Part shown: positions 16,472-23,948 of the stretch, in pieces | Layout of the letters: each line of letters opens with the position of its first letter | Position numbering within the stretch: position 1 is the stretch's first letter | Assembly (NCBI GenBank): GCA_016699405.1 | Contig: CP064972.1 | Coordinates: 4,681,501 to 4,745,500 of the forward strand | Direction: 5' to 3' | DNA from: Holophagales bacterium | GTDB taxonomy: Bacteria > Acidobacteriota > Thermoanaerobaculia > Multivoradales > JAGPDF01 | DNA length: 64,000 nucleotides | Program-made: the position numbers and the translations under genes | Notes under the pieces: generated by a model | Database searches by the model: none | What the model saw: the letters and a program-made list of their open reading frames with translations, nothing else | What the model was told of the DNA's origin: nothing

Positions 16472-18409
16472 TTAAGGACGACAACCGGCAGGAGCGAAGA
16501 ACTCGGCCGCCGTGGTCGGTAGCTGCGAGGCCGATGGCAGCGCCAGTTTGCCGATCTGCCCCTTGCGCACTTCGATGCCGCCGATCTGGGTGCGCCAGGG
16601 GCGGCGCCGGAAGAGGTAGAGCGAGCCGGCGGTCTCGCCGCGCCCGTCGTAGGTCACGCCGAGCTCGGCGAGCCCCCCTTGACCTCGCCCGACCTGGCGC
16701 GCCCGCTCCAGCAGCTCGGCGCGGTATCCGAGGTCGAGCCGGCGATCGCTCTCGATCCGCCGCAGGCTCTTGTCCAGCAGCGGCTCGTGGCTCTCCCAGA
16801 AGACCGCCGCGAGCAGGCCCGGCTCGGAGGCGATCGCACGCGCCATCCATTCCGCGGCCCGGGCATGGTCGGGCGCGGCCATCGCCAGTTGGAAGGGAGC
16901 GATCGGACCCATCGGATCGAGCTCGCACGCCGTCGCCAGCGCCGCAAGCGCCCAGGTGGCCCCCGCTTCGCGACCGGCGACACCTGCGGCGAGCCAGAGC
17001 GGAGCGACGTCCGAGGCATCGACCGCCGCCGCTCGCGCCGCTTCGGCGGCGGCCGTCGGATCGCTTCGCCGATCGAGCCAGGCACGACGCGCCCGGTAGA
17101 GCGGAAACTGCGGATCGAGTTCGACCGCACGATCGAGCGCGACGCGCGCCTCGTCCGCGCTCGCCGCAGCCGCCGCCCGTTCGTAGGCCCGCTCGGCGAG
17201 GCCGAGGGGCGCCAGAGCGCAGGCCGCCGCCAGCAGCCCGAGGCGAGCCACCCAGGCGACCCGGCGTCCGGACCCGGTCGGCGGGGATGGCGCTCCCTCC
17301 GCGGCCATCGCGACCCCCGCCAACAGGGCGGCCGCGAGCGGGACGGCGGTCACGGCCAGGGCACCGTTGCCGAGCGCCACTCCGCCGAGACCGACGAGGC
17401 CGGCCCCCGCGGCACGCCGGAGGTAGCGATCCGTCGCGCCGCGACGCGAGCGGCGCCATGCGAAGGCAGCCAGCGTGGCGACGAACAGCGTCGTGCCGGT
17501 CACCCCGAGCTCGTAGAGGAGCTCCGCCGGCGCCGAGTGCAGGTCGCCGACCAACTCTCCCGCGGGCCGCAACGACGGCGCCGGTCGCAAGTGGCGCGCC
17601 ACGGTCCACGGCGTCGACCCGGGTCCCCAACCGACGATCGGCCGTTCGAGGATCCCTCGCCATCCCGCTGCGAGATAGCCGCCGCGGGCGAGCGTCGAGG
17701 GGTCCTGGCCGCTCCAGACCTGCTCGAGCCGGGGCATGGCCGCGGCGCCGGCGAGCAGCGCGAAGCCGAGCACCAGGCGCCAGGCGCGTCGCGACGCGAC
17801 GGCGACCAGTGCCGCCGCCACGGCCATGGCGAGCAGCCCGAGCAAGGAGCCGGAGGCGACGATCGCTCCGCCGACGGCGAGCGTCGAGACGATCGCCAGG
17901 GCGCGCCAGGGCTGGCGTCTCCCGAGCAGGAGCAGCACGAGCGGCAGAAAGGCGACGAGGAAGGCGGCGAGCAGCTGGTGATGACCGAGCGGCCGGGCGG
18001 CCCGACCTCCCCCCTGGACGAGATCGAAGAGCCCGGTGATCGCCACGGCGTTCGCCATCAAGATCAAGGCGAGCGTTCCCTGCTCGCGGCCGCGTTCCGA
18101 GGCGAAGCAGCGCGCGGTGGCCGGGACGGCGAGGACGAAGGCCGGCGCCAGACACAGGACGACGCGGCCGGCACGCGGCACGGGCGAGCACGCGACGCTC
18201 ACGGCAACTGCCGCGCAGACGGCCCAAGGCAACCAGGCGAGGCGCTTGCCGAGCCGCCACGGGTCGGCCGCCTCCCGCGCCCCGACCAGGGCGAAGGCGA
18301 GCAGCGCCCCCTGACCGAGCACCGCGCCGGCCGACCCCGCCCCGCCCCACAGCGAGCCGCAAGCGAAGGCAAAGAGCGCCGCGAGAGCCGCAGGGAGGAG
18401 AGCGATCAC
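16472..18409 (-). CDS. O-antigen ligase/polymerase-like membrane protein with TPR-like tail
   Basis: 645 residues. About ten or more membrane segments occupy residues 1-430, with the Wzy_C/O-antigen-ligase region around GILERPIVGWGPGST and a following periplasmic loop (DLHSAPAELLYELGVTGT). The last 215 residues are soluble and helix-repeat-like (ALDRAVELDPQFPLYRAR). Family members ligate or polymerise lipid-linked glycans at the periplasmic face. The start is GTG, with TAAGAT 9 nt upstream. Convergent with the LytTR gene (13-nt gap). No other glycan genes are adjacent, so the substrate is unknown. Confidence 0.82.
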   Translation of the reverse strand: MIALLPAALAALFAFACGSLWGGAGSAGAVLGQGALLAFALVGAREAADPWRLGKRLAWLPWAVCAAVAVSVACSPVPRAGRVVLCLAPAFVLAVPATARCFASERGREQGTLALILMANAVAITGLFDLVQGGGRAARPLGHHQLLAAFLVAFLPLVLLLLGRRQPWRALAIVSTLAVGGAIVASGSLLGLLAMAVAAALVAVASRRAWRLVLGFALLAGAAAMPRLEQVWSGQDPSTLARGGYLAAGWRGILERPIVGWGPGSTPWTVARHLRPAPSLRPAGELVGDLHSAPAELLYELGVTGTTLFVATLAAFAWRRSRRGATDRYLRRAAGAGLVGLGGVALGNGALAVTAVPLAAALLAGVAMAAEGAPSPPTGSGRRVAWVARLGLLAAACALAPLGLAERAYERAAAAASADEARVALDRAVELDPQFPLYRARRAWLDRRSDPTAAAEAARAAAVDASDVAPLWLAAGVAGREAGATWALAALATACELDPMGPIAPFQLAMAAPDHARAAEWMARAIASEPGLLAAVFWESHEPLLDKSLRRIESDRRLDLGYRAELLERARQVGRGQGGLAELGVTYDGRGETAGSLYLFRRRPWRTQIGGIEVRKGQIGKLALPSASQLPTTAAEFFAPAGCRP

Positions 18410-18525
18410 CGGAGGTCGATCTTATCGACTCTGGCACCCCACCCATCGGCGCGGCGGCTCCCGCACGCCGCTGCGCTATCCTTCGAGGTCCTGCCGTACC
18501 CACTCCCGACGACGAGGAGATTCCC

Positions 18526-20061
18526 ATGACGGTCACCACCACTTCTTCTGCCGCCGAGCTTCTCGCCCGGCTCGGACTTTCGGACAACAACCCCGGCGCT
18601 TTCGACGGCACCTGGATCGATACCCAAGGCCCGGCCATCGTGTCGCTCAACCCCTCGACCGGCGAGCCGATCGCCTCGGTCCGCACCTGCTCGGCCGCCG
18701 ACTACGATCGCGTCGCGGCGGCGAGCGTCAAGGCATTCGACGAGTGGAAGCGCTGGCCGGCACCGAAGCGCGGCGAGGTCGTCCGCCTGCTCGGCGAAGA
18801 GCTGCGCAAGCACAAGGAAGACCTCGGTCGCCTGGTGACCCTCGAAGTCGGCAAGGTTCCCACCGAAGGGCTCGGCGAGGTGCAGGAGATGATCGACATG
18901 GCCGACTTCTGCGTCGGCCTGTCGCGCCAGCTCTACGGCCTGTCGATGCACTCGGAGCGCCCGAAGCACCGGATGTACGAGCAGTGGCACCCGCTCGGCG
19001 TCGTCGGCACCATCTCGGCCTTCAACTTCCCCGTCGCCGTCTGGGCGTGGAATGCGATGCTCGCCGCCGTCTGCGGCGACGCCAACCTCTGGAAGCCGTC
19101 GCAGCACACGCCGTTGACCGCGCTCGCGGTGACCAAGATCGCCGAGCGCGTCCTCAAAGCCGCCAATGCCCCGGCGATCTTCAACCTCGTCTTCGGCGAC
19201 CGCAAGGCGGTCGGCGTGCCGATGGTCAAGGACACGAGGATTCCGCTGATCTCGGCGACCGGCTCGGTCGGCATGGGCAAGCAGATCGCGCGCGACCTCG
19301 CCGACCGGCTGGGTCGCTCGATTCTCGAGCTCGGCGGCAACAACGGCATCATCGTCACCGACGACGCCGACCTCGACCTCGCCCTGCGCGCCGTGCTCTT
19401 CGCCGCCGTCGGCACCGCCGGGCAGCGCTGCACGACGACGCGTCGCCTCTTCCTGCAGAAGGGGATCGCGGCGGAGATGAAGCAGCGGCTGGTGAAGGCC
19501 TACGGCACGATCCGCGTCGGCGATGCCGCCGATCCGTCGACCGTGATGGGGCCGCTCATCCACGCCAATGCTGTGGCCGACTTCAAGAAGGCGCTGGAGA
19601 TCGCCCAGAGCCAGGGCGGCCGCATCCTCGCCGGCGGCAAGGTGCTCGACCGTCCGGGCTTCTTCGTCGAGCCGACGCTCGTCGAAGCGGTGCCGCACAT
19701 GCCGATCACCTGCGAGGAGACCTTCGCACCGATCCTCTACCTCTTCGAGTTCGACCAGCTCGAGGAAGCGATCGAGATGCACAACGCCGTGCCGCAGGGT
19801 CTTTCCTCGGCGATCTTCACCCTCAACGTGCGCTCGGCCGAGCGCTTCCTCTCGCCCGACGGCTCCGACTGCGGCATCGCCAACGTCAACATCGGCACCT
19901 CGGGCGCCGAGATCGGCGGGGCGTTTGGTGGAGAGAAGGAAACCGGTGGCGGGAGGGAGGCCGGTTCGGACTCCTGGAAGGTCTACATGCGGCGGCAGAC
20001 CTGCACGATCAACTACGGCACCGACCTGCCGCTCGCCCAAGGGGTGAAGTTCGACCTCTGA
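18526..20061 (+). CDS. ALDH7-type (aminoadipate-semialdehyde) dehydrogenase
   Basis: 511 residues, matching the ALDH7/antiquitin class. It probably oxidises 2-aminoadipate 6-semialdehyde (or a related aldehyde) to the acid with NAD. Seen: the cofactor/active-site elements PLGVVGTISAFNFPVAVWAWN, ELGGNNGIIV with the general-base Glu, and catalytic Cys302 in GTAGQRCTTTRR; GGGREAGSDSWKVYMRRQT near the end is also ALDH7-like. GAGGAG precedes the ATG by 8 nt and a TATCCT box lies at 18477. Together with lat at 12013 it would convert lysine to 2-aminoadipate. Confidence 0.9.
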   Translation: MTVTTTSSAAELLARLGLSDNNPGAFDGTWIDTQGPAIVSLNPSTGEPIASVRTCSAADYDRVAAASVKAFDEWKRWPAPKRGEVVRLLGEELRKHKEDLGRLVTLEVGKVPTEGLGEVQEMIDMADFCVGLSRQLYGLSMHSERPKHRMYEQWHPLGVVGTISAFNFPVAVWAWNAMLAAVCGDANLWKPSQHTPLTALAVTKIAERVLKAANAPAIFNLVFGDRKAVGVPMVKDTRIPLISATGSVGMGKQIARDLADRLGRSILELGGNNGIIVTDDADLDLALRAVLFAAVGTAGQRCTTTRRLFLQKGIAAEMKQRLVKAYGTIRVGDAADPSTVMGPLIHANAVADFKKALEIAQSQGGRILAGGKVLDRPGFFVEPTLVEAVPHMPITCEETFAPILYLFEFDQLEEAIEMHNAVPQGLSSAIFTLNVRSAERFLSPDGSDCGIANVNIGTSGAEIGGAFGGEKETGGGREAGSDSWKVYMRRQTCTINYGTDLPLAQGVKFDL

Positions 20062-20090
20062 TCCAGGATCGCAGGACCGGCGAGCCGCGA

Positions 20091-20096
20091 TAAGGT
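20091..20096 (+). promoter_or_regulatory. -10-like box abutting a start codon
   Basis: TAAGGT in the context CGATAAGGTT lies 6 nt before the ATG at 20103, with no Shine-Dalgarno between. This fits a leaderless transcript. Confidence 0.4.
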
Positions 20097-20102
20097 TCCC
20101 GC

Positions 20103-21200
20103 ATGAGCTCGAGGGCGGTGTGGCACCTCCGAATCCAACGGTCGGGCCTCGCCGCCCTCGCTGTCTTTCTGCTCGGCGCGAGCTCCTGCTTCGGCCCGCC
20201 GGTCGTCGAACGGCTCGACCTCGAGCTCCTGCCCGGCGGTCGCGCCCGGGTCTCGTCGCACGTCGAACTCGCCGCCGACGAGGCGCGCAACCCGCGCGTC
20301 GCCGAGCGCCTGCGCACCTGGCGCGACGACATCGCTGCCGGGGTCGATCCCTGGTCACGACGCTTCGCCGAGCTCGACGCCGAGCAAGAGCGCCTCACCT
20401 GGGAGCGACGCCGTGGCACGCTGATCGCGGCCGAGCGGACGGCGCTGCTCGACGACCTCTCGTCGCTCGAACGGCTCTTCGCCGACTCGCCGGTGACGAT
20501 GAGCTTCCACCGCGAACCGGGGATCGGCGAGCTCACCTTCCTGCCGGGAGCCGGTTCTCGCGCGAGTCGCTCCGAGCAGCGCGAGGTCGAGCGCCAGATC
20601 GCCGCCTGGAGTCGCAACGTGTCGGCCTACCTGCGCGACGTCGAGGCGCTTCGCCGCGCTGCCGGTGGCAGCGGCGTCCGTGAGCGCGAGCTCTTCGCCC
20701 AGTTCTTCGACAGCCCCGGTCACGAGGAGCTCCCGCCGCCACAAGCGGAGGAACAGACGATCCTCGATCGGCTCGACGAATCGACGAGCGCGATCGCCGA
20801 GTCGCTCTCCGTCGCCGAGGGTGAGGCCGAGACGCTCGACGAGCGCACGCGACGGGTCTTCGACCCCTTCCCGGCCCCGCTGATCGTCGTCGTCCGCGGC
20901 TCGATCCTCGAGGTCGAAGGGTTCGAGCGGCGCGAGGACGGCACCGTCGCCGTTCCCGGACTGAACCTCTGGAGCGCCCTGGCGCGTCTCGCCGAGCGGT
21001 GGCCGGCGCTCGCCCCGTTCCTGCATGCTCTCGAGGAGCCGAAAGAGGGCGAGGCGGAACCGGAGGTCGACGTCGACGCCTTCGTCGCGTCGCTCGCCGA
21101 CAGCGCTCCCGCTCCCGACGAACACGAGCTGCGTGACGCCCTCGCCCACCAACTCGAGCCCGCCGAGATCTACCGCGTGCGCTGGAGCTTCGCGCCCTGA
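20103..21200 (+). CDS. Putative lipoprotein of unknown function
   Basis: 365 residues, no family recognised. The N-terminus has basic residues then LAALAVFLLGASSCFGPP, a plausible lipobox (GASSC) giving an N-terminal lipidated cysteine near residue 29. The rest is mainly alpha-helical and rich in Glu/Arg/Leu, with a short beta section (PLIVVVRGSILEVEGFER). It is preceded by a likely leaderless start and followed by a strong stem-loop. Confidence 0.7.
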   Translation: MSSRAVWHLRIQRSGLAALAVFLLGASSCFGPPVVERLDLELLPGGRARVSSHVELAADEARNPRVAERLRTWRDDIAAGVDPWSRRFAELDAEQERLTWERRRGTLIAAERTALLDDLSSLERLFADSPVTMSFHREPGIGELTFLPGAGSRASRSEQREVERQIAAWSRNVSAYLRDVEALRRAAGGSGVRERELFAQFFDSPGHEELPPPQAEEQTILDRLDESTSAIAESLSVAEGEAETLDERTRRVFDPFPAPLIVVVRGSILEVEGFERREDGTVAVPGLNLWSALARLAERWPALAPFLHALEEPKEGEAEPEVDVDAFVASLADSAPAPDEHELRDALAHQLEPAEIYRVRWSFAP

Positions 21201-21206
21201 GCCGGG

Positions 21207-21231
21207 GCACCGCCCTCCTTTCGGGCGGTGC
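21207..21231 (+). terminator. Stem-loop after the putative lipoprotein gene
   Basis: GCACCGCCC (21207-21215) pairs perfectly with GGGCGGTGC (21223-21231) around TCCTTTC. It lies 7 nt after the stop but lacks a T-tract. Confidence 0.5.
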
Positions 21232-21250
21232 GCACGGTGCGACCGCGTGC

Positions 21251-21256
21251 TACCTT
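21251..21256 (+). promoter_or_regulatory. Extended -10-like box
   Basis: TACCTT preceded by TGC (TGC-TACCTT, 21248-21256) follows the stem-loop and precedes the DUF4388-like gene by about 130 nt. No convincing -35 was seen. Confidence 0.3.
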
Positions 21257-21387
21257 GCCGCAGCGTCGCCGTCTCGCTCGCTCCCGCCCGACCGAGCGAA
21301 GCCTGACGGCGAGATTGCGCGGACGGGGGGCCGGAGGGTGCCCAGGGGCGCTTCCGCCAAGCCGTGCCACGAAGACGAGGCCAGTCG

Positions 21388-22368
21388 ATGTGGGTCCTTC
21401 CCAAGGGAGTCGCGTTCATCGAGGCGCTGGACTTGGCGTCGGTGGAGCTGCCGAAACTGCTCGGCCGCTTCCGCAGTGACGCCGTGACCGGCTATGCCCA
21501 CCTGCACTTCCCCAGCTCTCAGGCGTACTTCCTGTTCATCGAGGGGCGCTTCGTCGACGCCGTCTGCGAAGAGGACGGCGAGCGTCGCGTCGATCTGCCG
21601 GCGATCTCCCGCACCTTCGACCTCAGCCTGTCGGTCCCCGGGCGGATGGATGCCTACCGCGTCGCTCCCGATCTCGCGCGCTCTCTGCACGGGCTCTTCC
21701 ACGGCGAAGCGCTGTTCGAGGGGCAGAACCTCGCGCTGATCGACGTGCGCTCGCTCCTCGCCAAGGTGAAGAGCGACCGGCTGACCGGCGCGCTGCGGGT
21801 CTACACCGCCGATCGCTCGGGTCTGATCTTCTTCCTCTCCGGCAACCCGCTCGGCTTCTTCCACGACGGGTCGGAGTCGATCAGCACCTCGGCCAACGAA
21901 TACCAGAAGATCGCTTCGTTGCCCGGCACCAAGGTCGACCTGCATGCCTTCGCCGACGGCAGCCCCGCTCTCGACCTTCTCGAGGTGATCGACACGCCAC
22001 GACTCTGGGCGACGACCCGTGCCCACCATGCGGAGCGCCGCGCCGCCGAGTCGGCGGCGCAGGAAGAGGCCGAACGGCGGCGACGGGGGCAGGTGATCGC
22101 CGAGCTCGACCGCGACCTGCGGTCGCTCCTCGCCGGACCCCTCGGAGCGAAGGCGGGCGACCTCGTCGATCGCATCCTCGCCGCACGCCAAGGCGTCGTT
22201 GCGCTCGCCGATCCCGAGATCGTCGAGCCGCTGCTCTCCACCGTCGAGAAGGCCGCCAAGCTCCTCGTCGGCAGCTCGCGCGCCGCAGCGCTCCGGGCCG
22301 ACGTCGCGACGCTGCTCGCCGAACGCCAGTCGACCCTCGTACCGCGTCCGCCGACCCCGCTCTCCTGA
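21388..22368 (+). CDS. DUF4388/PatA-N-like regulatory protein
   Basis: 326 residues from ATG 21388, chosen over an in-frame GTG 24 nt upstream because GAGG stands at normal spacing. Two similar halves carry the DUF4388-like pattern: LPKLLGRFRSDAVTGYAHLHF with AYFLFIEGRFVDA, and LLAKVKSDRLTGALRVYT with GLIFFLSGNPLGFFHDG. The C-terminal third is a charged helical region (AERRAAESAAQEEAERRR). DUF4388 domains occur in bacterial signalling proteins, often with receiver domains; here there is none, so the partner is unknown. Confidence 0.65.
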   Translation: MWVLPKGVAFIEALDLASVELPKLLGRFRSDAVTGYAHLHFPSSQAYFLFIEGRFVDAVCEEDGERRVDLPAISRTFDLSLSVPGRMDAYRVAPDLARSLHGLFHGEALFEGQNLALIDVRSLLAKVKSDRLTGALRVYTADRSGLIFFLSGNPLGFFHDGSESISTSANEYQKIASLPGTKVDLHAFADGSPALDLLEVIDTPRLWATTRAHHAERRAAESAAQEEAERRRRGQVIAELDRDLRSLLAGPLGAKAGDLVDRILAARQGVVALADPEIVEPLLSTVEKAAKLLVGSSRAAALRADVATLLAERQSTLVPRPPTPLS

Positions 22369-22387
22369 CCGTCTTCCGGAGGTCGCC

Positions 22388-23116
22388 ATGCCCGACTCGC
22401 CGATCCAGCCGCTCGACCTCGTCCAGCTCGTCCTCTGGTTCTTCGCCGGCGCCACTGCCCTCTATTTCAGCCTCGGCAATGCCCGCATCTGGACCAGCAT
22501 CTCCACCGGCTTCTTCCTCATCCTGGTGAGCGAGGGCTATCGCGTGACGCCGTGGGCGCGGGACCCGCGACTCGAGTCGCTGCACGCCATCATCGGAACC
22601 ATCGCCATCCTCGTGCTCACGCACGGCTTCCAGGAGTACTACGTCTTCTCCCGCACGCTCGAGACCGGCGGATCGAAGGCCGCCGTCTATCTCATCACGC
22701 TCGGTGTGATCGCGGCCTCGTTCGTCTTTCTCGTCATCAATCCGGAGCCCGAGGCGGCGACCGTGCGGAACATCCGACTGGTCGGCAACGTCAACTGGGT
22801 CTTCCTCACCCTCATCAACCTCGACCTGCTGCGGAAAATCCACGGCGAGGTCAAGGGAACGCCGGTGGCGCGCGGCTTCGTGGCTTTCGGGATCGTCTTC
22901 GCCCTGGTCTTCCTCTGGCGCGGCTCGGAGCTCTACCTTCAGGTCTTCGGCTGGGACACCGAGTGGGCGAGCGTCGTTGCCGCAACCGGGGGGCACGTCG
23001 CCCCTGCGAGCCTGGCGCGCGTCGCCTTCTCCGAGATCGTCCATCGCTGGGGCGGGCTCGTGGCCAGCGGCTCGGTCGCCACCACCTTCGCCTATCTCGC
23101 TCGCCTGCTCCGTTGA
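22388..23116 (+). CDS. Multi-pass membrane protein of unknown function
   Basis: 242 residues with about six hydrophobic segments (LVQLVLWFFAGATALYFSL, SISTGFFLILVSEGY, IIGTIAILVLTHGFQEYY, YLITLGVIAASFVFLVI, NWVFLTLINLDLL, GFVAFGIVFALVFLWRG). ATG at 22388 follows GGAGG and starts 19 nt after the preceding stop, so the two are probably co-transcribed. No catalytic motif recognised. Confidence 0.75.
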   Translation: MPDSPIQPLDLVQLVLWFFAGATALYFSLGNARIWTSISTGFFLILVSEGYRVTPWARDPRLESLHAIIGTIAILVLTHGFQEYYVFSRTLETGGSKAAVYLITLGVIAASFVFLVINPEPEAATVRNIRLVGNVNWVFLTLINLDLLRKIHGEVKGTPVARGFVAFGIVFALVFLWRGSELYLQVFGWDTEWASVVAATGGHVAPASLARVAFSEIVHRWGGLVASGSVATTFAYLARLLR

Positions 23117-23130
23117 GTCCGCGCTGGTAT

Positions 23131-23164
23131 CCTTCGTGCTGTTCCCGCAGGAACCGCACGAAGG
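23131..23164 (+). promoter_or_regulatory. Long hairpin reaching into the ribosome binding site of the HD gene
   Basis: CCTTCGTGC (23131-23139) pairs with GCACGAAGG (23156-23164). After a single T.C mismatch an inner stem GTTCC/GGAAC (23141-23145, 23150-23154) closes on a CGCA tetraloop. The 3' arm includes the first part of AAGGAG (23161-23166), 7 nt before the ATG at 23174. A TATCCT box (TGG-extended) overlaps the 5' arm, so the hairpin forms only in read-through mRNA. Confidence 0.55.
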
Positions 23165-23173
23165 AGAACCGCG

Positions 23174-23767
23174 ATGGACCGTTCGGCCGCCTGGAAACTC
23201 GTCGAAGAGCACGTGCAGGCCGTCGGCCTGCGCCGCCACATGGTCGCCGTCGAGTCGGCGATGCGGTTCTACGCCGGAAAGCTCGGCGAGGACGTCGAGA
23301 GCTGGGGGCTCGCCGGCCTGCTCCACGACTGGGACTGGGAGATCCACCCGACGCTCGAGTCCCATCCGAAGGACGGCATTCCGCTCCTGCGCCAGCGCGG
23401 CGTCGACGAGAACATCCTGACGGCGATCCTCTCGCACAACACCGAGGGCACCGGCATCGAGCGCTCCCGTCCGATCGACTTCGCCCTGCTCGCCTGCGAC
23501 GAAGTCACCGGGTTGGTGATCGCCGCCGCTCTCGTCCGACCGAGCAAGAACGTCCGTGACGTCGAGCTCAAGTCGATCCAGAAGCGCTGGAAGGAGAAGG
23601 CGTTCGCCGCCGGAGTCGATCGGCCGCACGTCGAGAGCGTGACCGCCGACTTCTCCCGCGCCTGCTTTGCCGGAGGGCTCGACCTCTGGACCCACGTCGG
23701 CAACGTCCTCGCGGCGATGCAGGATGCTGCCGCGGCGCTCGAGCTCGACGGGCGTCTCGCCGGCTGA
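23174..23767 (+). CDS. HD-superfamily hydrolase
   Basis: 197 residues. HMVAVESAMRFYA, GLLHDWDWE, ESHPKDGIPLLRQRG and ILSHN give the metal-binding His...HD...H...D order of small HD-domain phosphohydrolases; the tail (KAFAAGVDR) is typical of this small class. Cytoplasmic metal-dependent phosphohydrolase; substrate unknown. It has an AAGGAG ribosome binding site that a hairpin can partly mask. Confidence 0.85.
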   Translation: MDRSAAWKLVEEHVQAVGLRRHMVAVESAMRFYAGKLGEDVESWGLAGLLHDWDWEIHPTLESHPKDGIPLLRQRGVDENILTAILSHNTEGTGIERSRPIDFALLACDEVTGLVIAAALVRPSKNVRDVELKSIQKRWKEKAFAAGVDRPHVESVTADFSRACFAGGLDLWTHVGNVLAAMQDAAAALELDGRLAG

Positions 23768-23885
23768 AACGCGACCGCGTCAGTCTTCTTCGCCCGGATT
23801 GCCCCGGTTGTTCGTGTTCTATTCAAGAGAGTAGAGTGGCCGGGACGACTTACCTCGACACTCTCGATTTCAAATCGACCCACCG

Positions 23886-23905
23886 TCCGCCCGTTGGCGG
23901 GCGGA
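23886..23905 (+). promoter_or_regulatory. Leader stem-loop before the DUF11 operon
   Basis: TCCGCCCG (23886-23893) pairs with CGGGCGGA (23898-23905) with a TTGG loop, followed shortly by TTCCTTTT. It could act as an attenuator or leader element for the operon starting at 23949. No riboswitch class was recognised. A weak TTGTTC-18-TAGAGT promoter candidate precedes it (23808-23837). Confidence 0.35.
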
Positions 23906-23948
23906 ACGAGCGCAGATTCCTTTTCGACGTCGCGGAGGAGCCCGCCGG

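Noticed and set aside
23768..23948. c-di-GMP riboswitch before the DUF11 operon.
   Set aside because: The conserved GEMM core could not be found; only a simple 8-bp hairpin is present.
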